Source: Fibrobacterota bacterium (GTDB lineage Bacteria > Fibrobacterota > Fibrobacteria > UBA11236). From it: a stretch of DNA of 64,000 bases. How positions within the stretch are numbered: the first letter of the stretch is position 1; every line of letters starts with the position of its first letter. The DNA is taken from positions 17,548-81,547 of the forward strand of contig CANIEU010000010.1 in NCBI GenBank assembly GCA_947466585.1, in the 5' to 3' direction. The notes beneath the pieces are model-generated. The model ran no database searches and was not told where the DNA came from. It was given only the letters and a program-made list of their open reading frames with translations. Below are positions 8,927 through 17,628 of this stretch, in pieces. The position numbers and the translations under genes are program-made.

Positions 8927-9288
8927 TCAAGTCTCCTTGTTCCGTTTAAGTTCCTCATGGAACCGTGAGGGGAACGTACGCGGAACCACAAAAAAACGCA
9001 ATAAGTTTGTGGCGAATTTCGTGTTTTATACGGAACTCAAAAACGGTCGAATTGCCGCAAAATCATTGTTTTTTGTGGTATTTCGATGTTTTTTCTCAAA
9101 CCGCAAAAAATTGCCGTGCCGTCAAAACAACGAGTGGTCCAAAAGATTGCGCGCCAGCGCACGGGAAATCTCTCCCAGCTGCCCGGAAGGAACAGCGCGG
9201 GAAGGTGGTCGATCCTCTTCGAAAGGATCGCGTTTTCGAGGCCCTTCGCCGGCAGACGGCCTTTACACGTTGGCTACTATTCCCGACC
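8927..9288. other. Intergenic region: AT-rich tract plus structured-RNA candidate
   Basis: 362 bp between divergent genes. 8985-9115 is strikingly AT-rich with recurring CGCAAAA/CACAAAA words, likely promoter DNA. 9171-9203 can fold into a hairpin with a GGAA tetraloop at 9185-9188 (CCCGGAAGG apex). It is followed by CGATCC(9210-9215)/GGATCG(9225-9230) and TTTT, a weak terminator-like stem. TACTAT at 9275-9280 lies 8 nt before the cation-efflux ATG. No convincing protein-coding frame is seen. Confidence 0.4.
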
Positions 9289-10200
9289 ATGAAGACTTCT
9301 TCCGTCGCGCGACGCGCCACCTTGGTGACGACCAGCGTTTCCTTTTCCCTGGTGATTCTCAAGTTGGCGGTCGGCCTGGTTTCAGGCTCTGTAGCCGTGC
9401 TGGCCTCGGCCGTGGATTCCCTGCTCGATTTCATTGTTTCCCTGTTCAACGCCTTCGCCGTCCGGGGTTCCGAAAAACCCAGTGACGAAAATCACAACTA
9501 CGGTCATGGTAAAATCGAAGGTATCGCCGCGATGGTGGAAGGCTTGTTCATTCTCGCCTCCGCCGGGTTTGTGCTGTGGCGAGCCATCCTGCGTCTGATC
9601 CATCCGACTCCGCTCAACGCGAAAGGGGTTGATTTGGCGGTGGCGGCCATGGTGGTTTCAATGCTGGCCTCCTGGGTCCTGGTCGCCTATCTGAACCGCG
9701 CGGGCAAAAAATCGCGCAGCCTCGTGCTCGAAGCCGATGCGCTGCATTATCGCACCGACGTCTGGTCGAACGGAGCCGTACTGCTTGGCATGGCGGTGAT
9801 CCGGTTCACCGACTGGCTCGCCGCCGACGCCTTGATCGCCATCGGCATCGGCCTGTATATCGCGTGGGCCGCGCTTCCCTTGATCCGCAAGGGCCTCGAC
9901 ATGCTGCTCGATCACGCCCTGCCCGAGGAGCTCTCCGCGCAGATCCTGGAAACAGCCATCGGCCATTCTTCGCTCGTGAACGGAATGCACGAGCTGCGTA
10001 CCCGCCGCTCGGGCGAGATCAATTTCGTGGAGTTCCATCTCGTGTTCAACGAGGATATCGCCTTGGGCGTGGCCCATCGGGTGGCCGACGAAATCGAGGC
10101 CCGCATCAGGGCCCTGGAAAAAAGCCAGTGGATCATCAACATCCATCTGGATCCCGTGGACGACTCGAACCACGACCGTCGCTTGGAAGAAGTCGCGTGA
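9289..10200 (+). CDS. Cation diffusion facilitator (FieF-like divalent metal exporter)
   Basis: 303 residues from ATG 9289. The longer open frame upstream lacks family similarity, and TACTAT lies 8 nt before this ATG. Six membrane segments and a cytoplasmic C-terminal domain. Metal-site residues match the CDF pattern: D43 and D47 (AVDSLLDF), H153 and D157 (HYRTD), the latter two at the same numbers as E. coli FieF. NYGHGKIEG is the family loop signature. It exports Zn2+, Fe2+ or similar ions by proton antiport. The stop overlaps the next gene's GTG. Confidence 0.88.
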   Translation: MKTSSVARRATLVTTSVSFSLVILKLAVGLVSGSVAVLASAVDSLLDFIVSLFNAFAVRGSEKPSDENHNYGHGKIEGIAAMVEGLFILASAGFVLWRAILRLIHPTPLNAKGVDLAVAAMVVSMLASWVLVAYLNRAGKKSRSLVLEADALHYRTDVWSNGAVLLGMAVIRFTDWLAADALIAIGIGLYIAWAALPLIRKGLDMLLDHALPEELSAQILETAIGHSSLVNGMHELRTRRSGEINFVEFHLVFNEDIALGVAHRVADEIEARIRALEKSQWIINIHLDPVDDSNHDRRLEEVA

Positions 10201-10958
10201 AGGCGCTTCTCACGCTCGGGCTTCTCTGCACGCTCTGCACGGTATCGATTCCGGATGCCCGGGTACCACACGCCGCTCCCACACCCAAGCCCGGCCCCAT
10301 CACCTGGAGCGCACCCGAAATCTTATTCGTCGGTCCCGACCGCAATGCCTGCGGACTGATCCGCCCGGAGCCTGCACGGCCGCGTCCGCTGGTTCTCTGG
10401 CTGCACGGCGGCATGGGATCGCCGCGGCGCGACAAGGGGCTCACCGCCATGCAGGCGCTGAAGCCTTTTCTGAAGGAAGGCTCCTACTACCTCGCCAGTC
10501 CTTCAGCCTACGAGGGTGAAGAATGGACGACGCCGGCGGGCCTGCGTCATATCGAAGCATTGCTCGATTCCCTGCAAAAAATCTTTCCGGTAAAAATGGA
10601 CAGCCTCATCATTGTAGGCGTCTCGGACGGCAGCCTCGGCGCGTTTTATTACGCCGCCGGCGGAAAACACCGGCCCTTGCGCTTTCTTCTTTTCTCCGTC
10701 TACCCTCAACTTTTATTGACCGAGGAGGACCTCGTTGAGGTGCCCGCGTTCCAGACCACGCGCTGGGACGTGTTTCAGGGCGGACGCGACGCGCTCTTTC
10801 CAGCCGACGAGGTATTTCCCTTCCTGAATAATTGGCGCGGCACCAACCCGCGGGTACGGCTACACCTGTTTCCCGAGGGCGAACACGATTTCAATTGGTA
10901 TGGCGCCCACGCGCCGCATCAGATCAAGGCGCTCTTCGGTTCGGCCGCAAAGAAATAA
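10197..10958 (+). CDS. Secreted alpha/beta hydrolase (esterase-like)
   Basis: 253 residues from GTG 10197, overlapping the CDF stop by 4 nt (GTGA). It begins with a short signal-like stretch (KALLTLGLLCTLCTVSIP). The alpha/beta-hydrolase fold is supported by LVLWLHGGMGS (oxyanion-hole region), GVSDGS with nucleophile Ser, an Asp in GGRDALF and a His in PEGEHDFNW. It resembles carboxylesterase/PHB-depolymerase-like hydrolases. The substrate is unknown; coupling to a metal exporter may be only transcriptional. Confidence 0.7.
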   Translation: MKALLTLGLLCTLCTVSIPDARVPHAAPTPKPGPITWSAPEILFVGPDRNACGLIRPEPARPRPLVLWLHGGMGSPRRDKGLTAMQALKPFLKEGSYYLASPSAYEGEEWTTPAGLRHIEALLDSLQKIFPVKMDSLIIVGVSDGSLGAFYYAAGGKHRPLRFLLFSVYPQLLLTEEDLVEVPAFQTTRWDVFQGGRDALFPADEVFPFLNNWRGTNPRVRLHLFPEGEHDFNWYGAHAPHQIKALFGSAAKK

Positions 10959-11035
10959 CTGCGGAAGAAATCATGCGCCGTGCGCCGCGCTGTTCGGCGA
11001 AGCCGGACGCAAATAAACAATTGCACGGTTCTTTA

Positions 11036-11190
11036 GGAGGGAGCGAGAGAGCGCGATGCAAGGCGCCCGAGGAGCGTCGAATAGAGATCTCAGGGAATTG
11101 ATAGCGTGAGCGCCAATCGCGCGAACCACACGTACTTCCAGTACGTCGAAGCAGGGCGGCGTCGAATGGTTATGCAAAGAAATGAAAGCA
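11036..11190. repeat. Palindromic intergenic repeat, copy A
   Basis: A G/C-rich non-coding stretch with GATGCAAGGCGCCCGAGGAG and, 3' of it, a hairpin ACGTACT-tcc-AGTACGT (about 11131-11149) followed by CGAAGCAGGGCGGCGTCGA. Similar hairpin-plus-purine-rich layouts occur near 34595-34665 and 54924-55052, so these look like members of a dispersed repeat family. Confidence 0.5.
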
Positions 11191-11239
11191 TGAAGGCCGA
11201 AGGCCTGAATCACCCACAGCGCAAAGCTCGGAGCCCCTC

Positions 11240-12787
11240 CTAAAGGGCGGTAAAGAAGGTTTCGCCGTCGCGACTCACCACCAGCAAAATCTTCCCGTCT
11301 TTTCCCGCTTTTTGCGCCGCGGCGCGCACATCATTCGGCGCGCGCACCTTGGCCCGATTAGCTTCCACGATCACATCGCCTTCCTGAAGCCCCGCGTTTT
11401 CAGCACGGCTTCCGGCTTCCACACCCGTGACGATGGCACCGGCAATGCTGGCATCGACACTGTAGTCGCGCCGCAACTCGCGCGTCAAGGATTCAAGCAC
11501 CAAACCGAGTGCAGCCAGCCGGGGATCCTCGCCCCCTTCGCCTTTGCGGACCTTGGCCTCGCCGCCTTCGTCGCGTTTGACGATGCGTGCTTTCAGCACA
11601 AGCGCGCGTCCGGAACGGTTGAAACCGACTTCCACCCAGGTGCCCGGAGCCAGCAGGGCGACGTAATTCAGCAAGGTATTCGGGTCCAGTATCGGTTGGT
11701 GATCGATCCGCGTGATCACGTCGCCGCGGCGGAGGCCGGCCTTTTCAGCGGGACTTCCCGCGATGACGCCACCTACGAGGGCACCTTGTCGGTCGGGAAT
11801 GCCGAGCACTTCCGCGAGGTCGGGATCGAGGGGCTGGATCGAAACGCCGAGCCAGCCGCGAGTGACTTCGCCGTCGCGGATGAGCGCGGCCGAAATCTTG
11901 CGGGCCATCGCGATGGGAATCGCGAAACCGATGCCTTGATAGCCGCCGCTGCGCGAAAAGATGGCGGTGTTGATGCCTACCAACTCGCCGCGCAGATTCA
12001 AGAGCGCGCCGCCGGAATTTCCCGGATTGATGGCCGCATCGGTTTGTAAAAAATTCTCGTAGTTGTTGAAGCCGGTGTTGTGGCGGCCTTTGGCGGAGAT
12101 GATACCGGTCGTCACAGTTTGCGACAGCCCGTACGGGCTCCCCACCGCGATCACCCATTCGCCCACGCGCAAGCGGTCCGAGTCGCCGAACGGCAAAGCC
12201 GAAAGAGGGCCTATCGACTCCTTGCCACCCAGCTTGCCCGCCAGACTTTTCCGTATTGCCGGTTTGAGCCGGATCACCGCGAGGTCGGTGGGCGGATCTG
12301 CTCCCACCAGTTCGGCATCGAACTCGCGACCGTCGTACAGCCCCACCCGGATGCGGGTCGCGCCTTCGATCACATGGTTGTTGGTGAGAATGGTGCCGTC
12401 GGCATTCATGATCACACCAGAACCCAGACCGCTCTCGCGGCGCGGCGTGGCTTCGGGGGAGGACCCGAAAAACGGTTCCTGCTCGTCCCCGTAGTCTTCG
12501 CCCGAAACATCGGTTTCGGTGTAGACGCTCACCACGCCGGGAAGCGCATCTTCGGCGACGTCGGCGAAGACTTGCGTGAACTGCTCGTATTTACCCGGCC
12601 CGGCTAGGTCTCTGCCGCTGTCCGCACCCTGCGTGCGCCACGTGGCGGAATCTTGAAAACCGGTTTCCCCACGCGAATCGCGCAGGCAACCCGTCACCAC
12701 AAACAACGCCATCAACGGTAAAATCACGGGCCCGAATCGCAGAATGCGGGCGCCAATGTGTGAACACGCAGAAGAGACTGTTTTCAT
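11240..12787 (-). CDS. HtrA/DegP-type serine protease, lipoprotein-anchored
   Basis: 515 residues. The N-terminus is a lipoprotein signal with lipobox VTGC (C34), unlike soluble periplasmic DegP. The trypsin-like domain has His138 (TNNHVIEG), Asp168 (TDLAVIRL) and Ser258 (NPGNSGGALL). Two PDZ domains follow: one around GVIAGSPAEKAGLRRGDVIT and one around GVEAGSRAENAGLQEGDVIV. It should degrade or refold damaged envelope proteins from a membrane-tethered position. The start overlaps the stop of the DUF502 gene by 4 nt, so the two are translationally coupled in an apparent rpiA-DUF502-htrA operon. Confidence 0.88.
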   Translation of the reverse strand: MKTVSSACSHIGARILRFGPVILPLMALFVVTGCLRDSRGETGFQDSATWRTQGADSGRDLAGPGKYEQFTQVFADVAEDALPGVVSVYTETDVSGEDYGDEQEPFFGSSPEATPRRESGLGSGVIMNADGTILTNNHVIEGATRIRVGLYDGREFDAELVGADPPTDLAVIRLKPAIRKSLAGKLGGKESIGPLSALPFGDSDRLRVGEWVIAVGSPYGLSQTVTTGIISAKGRHNTGFNNYENFLQTDAAINPGNSGGALLNLRGELVGINTAIFSRSGGYQGIGFAIPIAMARKISAALIRDGEVTRGWLGVSIQPLDPDLAEVLGIPDRQGALVGGVIAGSPAEKAGLRRGDVITRIDHQPILDPNTLLNYVALLAPGTWVEVGFNRSGRALVLKARIVKRDEGGEAKVRKGEGGEDPRLAALGLVLESLTRELRRDYSVDASIAGAIVTGVEAGSRAENAGLQEGDVIVEANRAKVRAPNDVRAAAQKAGKDGKILLVVSRDGETFFTAL

Positions 12788-13398
12788 GAAGATGTTTTCT
12801 TCTGGTCCATGGGCGTTTTAACTCGCGCGCCGCCGCCGGAGACGCCCCCCGAAATGATGAAGGTCATCCACTTGGAACTGTCCTTGGGCGGGAGAAACGT
12901 GACGCGGCTTCGCGGAACGATGACGAGGTTTCCCGCGAAGTTGTAAGACTGTTGCAGATAGACCGCAACATGATTCTCGACTCCAGGGAGTTCCGGTGTT
13001 TCGGCCGTCACGAAACCAAGCACCCGCACCGAATCATCGGGGCCGAGAGACACCAGCACAGGGCGGTTGAAACCCTTTTTGTCGCCCACGAAGGCTCCGA
13101 CAAAATCCTTGAGGGAGAAATACACCAGCTTGGCGACGGGCACCCGACTGAGGGCGTTCTCCAGCCAGGCGATCATTCGATCGGCCAAAAAATTGGAGCC
13201 GATCGCTCCGGCGACAATGATGATCGTTAGAGTGGCGAGAAAGCCCAATCCCGGTACTTCGAGGCCGAGTAATCCATCGATTTTGGAAAACACGAACCAG
13301 AACACCCAGACGGTGACAGTGAGCGGCACTACCAGCAACAGACCTTTTAGAAAGCTTTTCAGCAACCACTGAATGGGATTGAAGTGTACCCGTGTCAT
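12784..13398 (-). CDS. DUF502 family membrane protein
   Basis: 204 residues. Two N-terminal membrane helices (LLLVVPLTVTVWVFWFVF and LATLTIIIVAGAIGSNFLA) are followed by RMIAWLENALSRVPVAKLVY and a beta-rich domain (RPVLVSLGPDDSVRVLGFVT), the pattern of DUF502 (COG2928) proteins. The family has no firmly established function. It overlaps the htrA start. Its upstream gap (13399-13442) holds a tandem TGCGGGG heptamer. Confidence 0.8.
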   Translation of the reverse strand: MTRVHFNPIQWLLKSFLKGLLLVVPLTVTVWVFWFVFSKIDGLLGLEVPGLGFLATLTIIIVAGAIGSNFLADRMIAWLENALSRVPVAKLVYFSLKDFVGAFVGDKKGFNRPVLVSLGPDDSVRVLGFVTAETPELPGVENHVAVYLQQSYNFAGNLVIVPRSRVTFLPPKDSSKWMTFIISGGVSGGGARVKTPMDQKKTSS

Positions 13399-13442
13399 GC
13401 GCGATCGTCTTCGTGCTGGGTTGCGGGGTGCGGGGTGCGCGA

Positions 13443-14132
13443 TTAGCCGATGATTTCGACGCGGTCCGCATGGCCAACCGCAACCGTAACGCGATCGGCA
13501 TAGCGGGTGAACAGACCGTGCCCGACCACGCCCGGGATCGCGTTGATCGCATCATCGAGTCCGGCCACATCTCCGGCTGCGTCGAAGCGGGCGTCGATCA
13601 CGAAGTTGCCCTGGTCACTGACCACCGGGCCGTCCTTGCTCGTGCCGGCGGGGCGCACGATCGCTTCCCGCGCCCCGAGTTTGACCAGTTCGGCGCGAAC
13701 GAGGCCCGTGCTGAAAGGCAAGCATTCCACGGGAACGGGGAAATGGGTCCCGAGGCGCTCCACGCGTTTGCTGGGATCGACGAGCACCAGAAAGCGGGAG
13801 GACAAATGCACGAGGTGCTTCTCCCGCACCATGGCCGCGCCGCGGCCCTTGATCAAACGCTTCTGCGGATCGAATTCGTCGGCCCCGTCGGCGTAGAGAT
13901 CGAGCGCATCCACCTGTTCGAGGGTGGCAAGCGGCAGGCCGAGTTCGGTGGCAAGCAAAATGGTCGAATAGGAGCTGGAGGCCAAGAGGCGGAGCTTTAG
14001 CCCTTCCTCGCGGACACGCCGGGCGACGCCGCGGATGAAGAAGGCCGCGGTCGACCCGGTTCCAAGGCCCACCGCCATGCCGTCCCGCACCTGCGAAGCG
14101 GCCCATTCTCCCGCGCGTTCCTTTGCGTCCAC
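13443..14132 (-). CDS. rpiA: Ribose-5-phosphate isomerase A
   Basis: 229 residues from GTG 14132, with AGGAGG 8-13 nt upstream. RpiA signatures are visible: GLGTGSTAAFFI (phosphate loop), DGADEFDPQKRLIKGRGAAM (catalytic Asp/Lys region) and LVDPSKRVERLG. It interconverts ribose 5-phosphate and ribulose 5-phosphate in the pentose phosphate pathway. Length matches the family. It appears to lead an operon with the DUF502 and HtrA genes. Confidence 0.93.
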   Translation of the reverse strand: MDAKERAGEWAASQVRDGMAVGLGTGSTAAFFIRGVARRVREEGLKLRLLASSSYSTILLATELGLPLATLEQVDALDLYADGADEFDPQKRLIKGRGAAMVREKHLVHLSSRFLVLVDPSKRVERLGTHFPVPVECLPFSTGLVRAELVKLGAREAIVRPAGTSKDGPVVSDQGNFVIDARFDAAGDVAGLDDAINAIPGVVGHGLFTRYADRVTVAVGHADRVEIIG

Positions 14133-14511
14133 CTGAGATCCTCCTGTAATAGAAACAATTTAACCACCGAAGCCGCAGCGCAGAGCCTTTGTCTCCGAAG
14201 GGCGTTGCCACCCCGCCTCCGGCGGACGTCAGGCTGTTCCAGCCTTCCGCCTCAAAAGAAGTTGGGGGCTGGGGAGCCTGCCCCGGCGTAGGCCGGGGTG
14301 AGGACTGCGCCCAAGGCAGCAGCGCGGGAGGCTTGTACGGTACGTGGGGCCCCACGCGCCCAATTCCCCGGAAATCGTCTCAAACCGAAACAGTCGGAAA
14401 ACATTGGCCGGCGGGGTTTATCCGGCTAAATTTCCGTTCCTCAAAACCGCATTTTCCGCCCCGGGAATCCAAACGACGGACCCGGGACGACACCCCATCA
14501 GGAGATCCGCC
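14133..14511. other. Intergenic region with GC-rich palindromes upstream of htpG
   Basis: 379 bp between divergent rpiA and htpG. It holds CCCCGGC-gtag-GCCGGGG (14281-14298) and a perfect 14-bp palindrome CGTGGGGCCCCACG (14343-14356), neither followed by a T-run. The end carries the htpG leader with AGGAG. I see no heat-shock CIRCE element or convincing small ORF. Confidence 0.4.
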
Positions 14512-16401
14512 ATGACAACGCAAGCACCCGAAAAAATGGAGTTCCAGACCGAGGTCCGCCAACTGCTGCACCTCATGATCCACGCGCTGTACTCAAACCG
14601 CGAAATCTTTCTGCGCGAACTGGTGTCGAACGCCTCTGACGCCCTCGACAAGGCCCGCTTCGAATCACTGACAAACGCCGACCTTCTCGGAAGCGATACC
14701 GCACTGAAGATCCGCGTCGAAGCCGACAAGGAGAACGGCATTCTCCGCATTTCCGACAACGGCGTCGGCATGAACCGCGAGGAGATCATCCACAACATCG
14801 GCACCATCGCCAGTTCGGGCACCAAGAAGTTTTTGGAGTCCTTGACCGGGGACCAAAAGAAGGACGCGAATCTGATCGGTCAATTTGGGGTCGGTTTCTA
14901 TTCGGCCTTCATGGTGGCCGATAACGTGGTCCTGACCACCAAACGCCTCGGCGAAGACGGCTCCGCGTGGCGTTGGGAATCGACGGGCGACGGCAGCTTC
15001 ACACTAGGCGAGGCTGAAAAGGAAACGCGCGGCACCGTGATCGAGCTGCATCTCAAAGAAGATGCGAAGGAGTTTCTCGACGAGTGGCGCATTCGGAATC
15101 TGGTAACGAAGTACAGCGGCTATCTCGCACACCCGGTGGCGTTGGTGGCCTCCGAGGGTGAGCAAAAGGGCGAAGAGGAAATCCTCAACGACCAAAAACC
15201 CTTGTGGCGCCGCCCCAAGAACGAGGTCACGGCAGAACAGCACAAGGAGTTCTACCAGCACCTGACCCACGGTCAGGACGAGCCGATGGCGTGGTCGCAC
15301 AACCGCGTCGAAGGCACGCTCGAGTTCACCACCTTGCTGTACGTGCCCGGCAAGGCGCCCTACGATCTGTTCAACCCCGAGCGCCCGCACGGTTTGGCGC
15401 TTTACGTGAAGCGCGTCTTCATCATGAACGACTGCAAGGAACTCTTGCCGCCGTGGCTGCGCTTCATGCGCGGCGTGGTGGATTCCGAAGACCTGCCGCT
15501 GAACGTGTCGCGCGAACTCCTGCAGAAGAACACCGTCATCCGCAAGATCCACGATGCCGCCGTCAGTAAATCCTTGAATCTTCTCGAGACGCTTTCGAAG
15601 GAAGATCCCGCCAAGTATGCCGCCTTCTGGAAGGAGTTCGGTGCGGTGCTGAAAGAGGGTTTCCACATGAACTGGGACCATCTCGACGAACTCAAACGCT
15701 TGATCCGTTTCGAATCCAGCCGACTCGTTGCAGGCGAATACACCGGCCTCCAGGATTACGTCCTGAACATGAAGGACGGCCAAAAGGACATCTTTTACCT
15801 GACGGCTGAAAATCGCCGCGCCGCCGAAGGCAGCCCACACTTGGAAGTCTTCCGCAAGAAGGGGGTCGAGGTCCTTTACCTGGTGGATCCGATCGACGAG
15901 TGGGTAGTGCAGACCCTCACCGAATTCGATGGCAAGAAGCTGGTGAACGCGGCCAAGGGTGCGCTCGACCTCGGCGAACTCTCCGCCGAAGAAAAGGCGC
16001 GCGAAGAGTCGGCCACCGGCACCTACGGAAAGTTCATGGCAGACTTCGCCGCCAAAATGCCCGACATGCTCAAGGAAGTGCGCGTAACCGCGCGCCTCGC
16101 CGAGAGCCCCTGCTGTCTGGTCTCGGGCGAAGAAGATCTCGGCGCCAACCTGGAACGCATCCTCAAGATGTCGAATCAGACCGTGCCCGAAAGCAAGCGG
16201 ACGCTCGAAATCAATCCCGACCATCCCATCATCCAGCGCCTCAACGCGCGCTTTGAGGCGAATCCGAACGATCCCAGACTGCCCGACTGGTACGGCGTGC
16301 TCGTCGACCAAGCTTTGCTTGCCGAAGGCTCCGACCTCAAGGATCCGGCGGGATATGTGACGAAGGTGAACGGGCTGTTGAAGGACCTATTGGAGGCGTA
16401 G
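14512..16401 (+). CDS. htpG: Molecular chaperone HtpG (Hsp90)
   Basis: 629 residues from ATG 14512, with AGGAG at 14500-14504. The frame is open 168 nt further upstream without family similarity. The GHKL ATPase domain is clear: REIFLRELVSNASDALDKAR, LRISDNGVGMNREEIIHNIG, GTIASSGTKKFL and LIGQFGVGFYSAFMVAD. The middle domain carries LPPWLRFMRGVVDSEDLPLN and NVSRELLQ. It is an ATP-dependent chaperone in the cytoplasm. Length is normal for bacterial HtpG. Confidence 0.97.
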   Translation: MTTQAPEKMEFQTEVRQLLHLMIHALYSNREIFLRELVSNASDALDKARFESLTNADLLGSDTALKIRVEADKENGILRISDNGVGMNREEIIHNIGTIASSGTKKFLESLTGDQKKDANLIGQFGVGFYSAFMVADNVVLTTKRLGEDGSAWRWESTGDGSFTLGEAEKETRGTVIELHLKEDAKEFLDEWRIRNLVTKYSGYLAHPVALVASEGEQKGEEEILNDQKPLWRRPKNEVTAEQHKEFYQHLTHGQDEPMAWSHNRVEGTLEFTTLLYVPGKAPYDLFNPERPHGLALYVKRVFIMNDCKELLPPWLRFMRGVVDSEDLPLNVSRELLQKNTVIRKIHDAAVSKSLNLLETLSKEDPAKYAAFWKEFGAVLKEGFHMNWDHLDELKRLIRFESSRLVAGEYTGLQDYVLNMKDGQKDIFYLTAENRRAAEGSPHLEVFRKKGVEVLYLVDPIDEWVVQTLTEFDGKKLVNAAKGALDLGELSAEEKAREESATGTYGKFMADFAAKMPDMLKEVRVTARLAESPCCLVSGEEDLGANLERILKMSNQTVPESKRTLEINPDHPIIQRLNARFEANPNDPRLPDWYGVLVDQALLAEGSDLKDPAGYVTKVNGLLKDLLEA

Positions 16402-16412
16402 GAGAGAGGAAG

Positions 16413-16530
16413 GAACAACACAGCATCACAACATCACAGCAGCAAAACAACAAAACAGCAAAAAAGCAAAACAAAAATGTCTTCTGCGTTCTATTGTCGT
16501 GTTGCTGTAATGCTGTGTTGTTGTAATTCT
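16413..16530. repeat. Inverted short-array element E1 (8-mer arms)
   Basis: Left arm 16413-16442 is a run of CACAGCAT/CACAACAT-like 8-mers. The right arm 16496-16530 is its imperfect inverse (TGCTGTAA, TGCTGTGT, TGTTGTAA). Just inside the right arm, 16481-16494 reads on the minus strand ATAGAACGCAGAAG, matching the core seen in elements E2-E5. It fills most of the gap between htpG and the EamA gene. Confidence 0.6.
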
Positions 16531-16539
16531 TAACTCCCT

Positions 16540-17487
16540 GTGACCCACTCCTCCCTCGGCCTCGTCCTCGCCCTCGGCGCGCTGTTTTTCTGGTCGCTGA
16601 CGCCGTTCTTCTTCGCCGCCACGGGGCGGTTGATCGGACCGTTCGCGACCAACCTGCTGCGTCTGTCGGTGGCGGCGCCGGTGATGATCGCGGCCAGCGT
16701 TCTGGGTCTGCTCATCACCGGCGCAGCACACGCGGGCCTACCCGACCTACACGCCATCCTCATCCTCGCTCTCTCGGGCGTGCTCGGCCTCGGACTCGGC
16801 GACCTGCTGCTCTACCGCTCGCTCTTCCGCGTCGGTCCCGAACGCAGTTCGCTGCTGATGACACTGGCACCCGCCGCCGCCGCCGCGCTGGCATGGTGGA
16901 GCCTGAAAGAATCTCTCAACGGTTCGCAGCTCGGGGGCATGATCCTCGTGCTCGGCGGCGTGCTCATCGCGGTGTGGAAGCCGGTCGCAGCTGCGTCACA
17001 GGGAAACACGACCGGAAAGAATCCGGGACACGGGCACGGATTCTGGCACGGCGCTTCGGCGGGCATCGCCGCCGCGGTCTGTCAGGCCGCAAGCTCGGTG
17101 ATGGTCCGGCAAACCTTTCTCGCCGAACCGGGGCTTTCGCCGTTGCACGCCACCACCGTGCGCATCGCCGCGGCGGCCCTCGCGATCCTGGTGGTCGCGT
17201 GCTTCCGCAACCGCCTCACTCCAGGCTTCCGGAGCCTGCGCGCTCCCCGTGTTTTGCCGCGCCTGTTGGCCGGCACCTTCTCGGGACCCATCGTCGGCAT
17301 GACCTGCTACATCGGGGCCATGAAGTATCAACCAGCCGGCGTGGTGGTGACCATCACCTTCATGACGCCGCTGCTGGTGATGCCGCTGGGTGCCTGGTAT
17401 TATGGCACGCGCATCAGCCTCCGCATGGTGACCGGTGCCGTGGCGGCCTTGGCCGGAATCGCGCTCCTAGGGTGGAACCCGGGCTGA
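16540..17487 (+). CDS. EamA/DMT-family transporter
   Basis: 315 residues from GTG 16540. About ten membrane helices in two repeats of the EamA fold (GLVLALGALFFWSLTPFFFA in the first; SAGIAAAVCQAASSVMVRQT in the second). A His/Gly-rich linker (GHGHGFWHG) joins the halves. EamA proteins export metabolites or amino acids; the substrate is not predictable here. Near the stop a GGGTGGAACCCGGGC sequence is directly repeated (17474 and 17494 region). Confidence 0.8.
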   Translation: MTHSSLGLVLALGALFFWSLTPFFFAATGRLIGPFATNLLRLSVAAPVMIAASVLGLLITGAAHAGLPDLHAILILALSGVLGLGLGDLLLYRSLFRVGPERSSLLMTLAPAAAAALAWWSLKESLNGSQLGGMILVLGGVLIAVWKPVAAASQGNTTGKNPGHGHGFWHGASAGIAAAVCQAASSVMVRQTFLAEPGLSPLHATTVRIAAAALAILVVACFRNRLTPGFRSLRAPRVLPRLLAGTFSGPIVGMTCYIGAMKYQPAGVVVTITFMTPLLVMPLGAWYYGTRISLRMVTGAVAALAGIALLGWNPG

Positions 17488-17628
17488 ATTTAGGGGTGGA
17501 ACCCGGGCCCGAAACCGTCCTTAGGTGTCCTTAGGCGCCTTTATGAGTAGCCAGGGAAGAAAACCGGAGGAATCCGGCGGCCTGCAAGGGTTTCCCGACC
17601 CTCCTTTTCAATGCATTTTTAACCCTGC

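Noticed and set aside
9171..9203. 4.5S SRP RNA
   Set aside because: Only the GGAA-tetraloop apex and approximate size fit; the conserved asymmetric loop and GGAAGCAGCC-type 3' strand are not matched.
14343..14356. CGTGGGGCCCCACG palindrome as a terminator
   Set aside because: No T-run on either strand and no loop; could be a protein site or chance in GC-rich DNA.
15004..16311. 435-codon open frame on the minus strand within htpG
   Set aside because: It lies antisense to a clear Hsp90 gene; long antisense frames are expected in GC-rich genes with strong third-position bias, and the translation has no family pattern.
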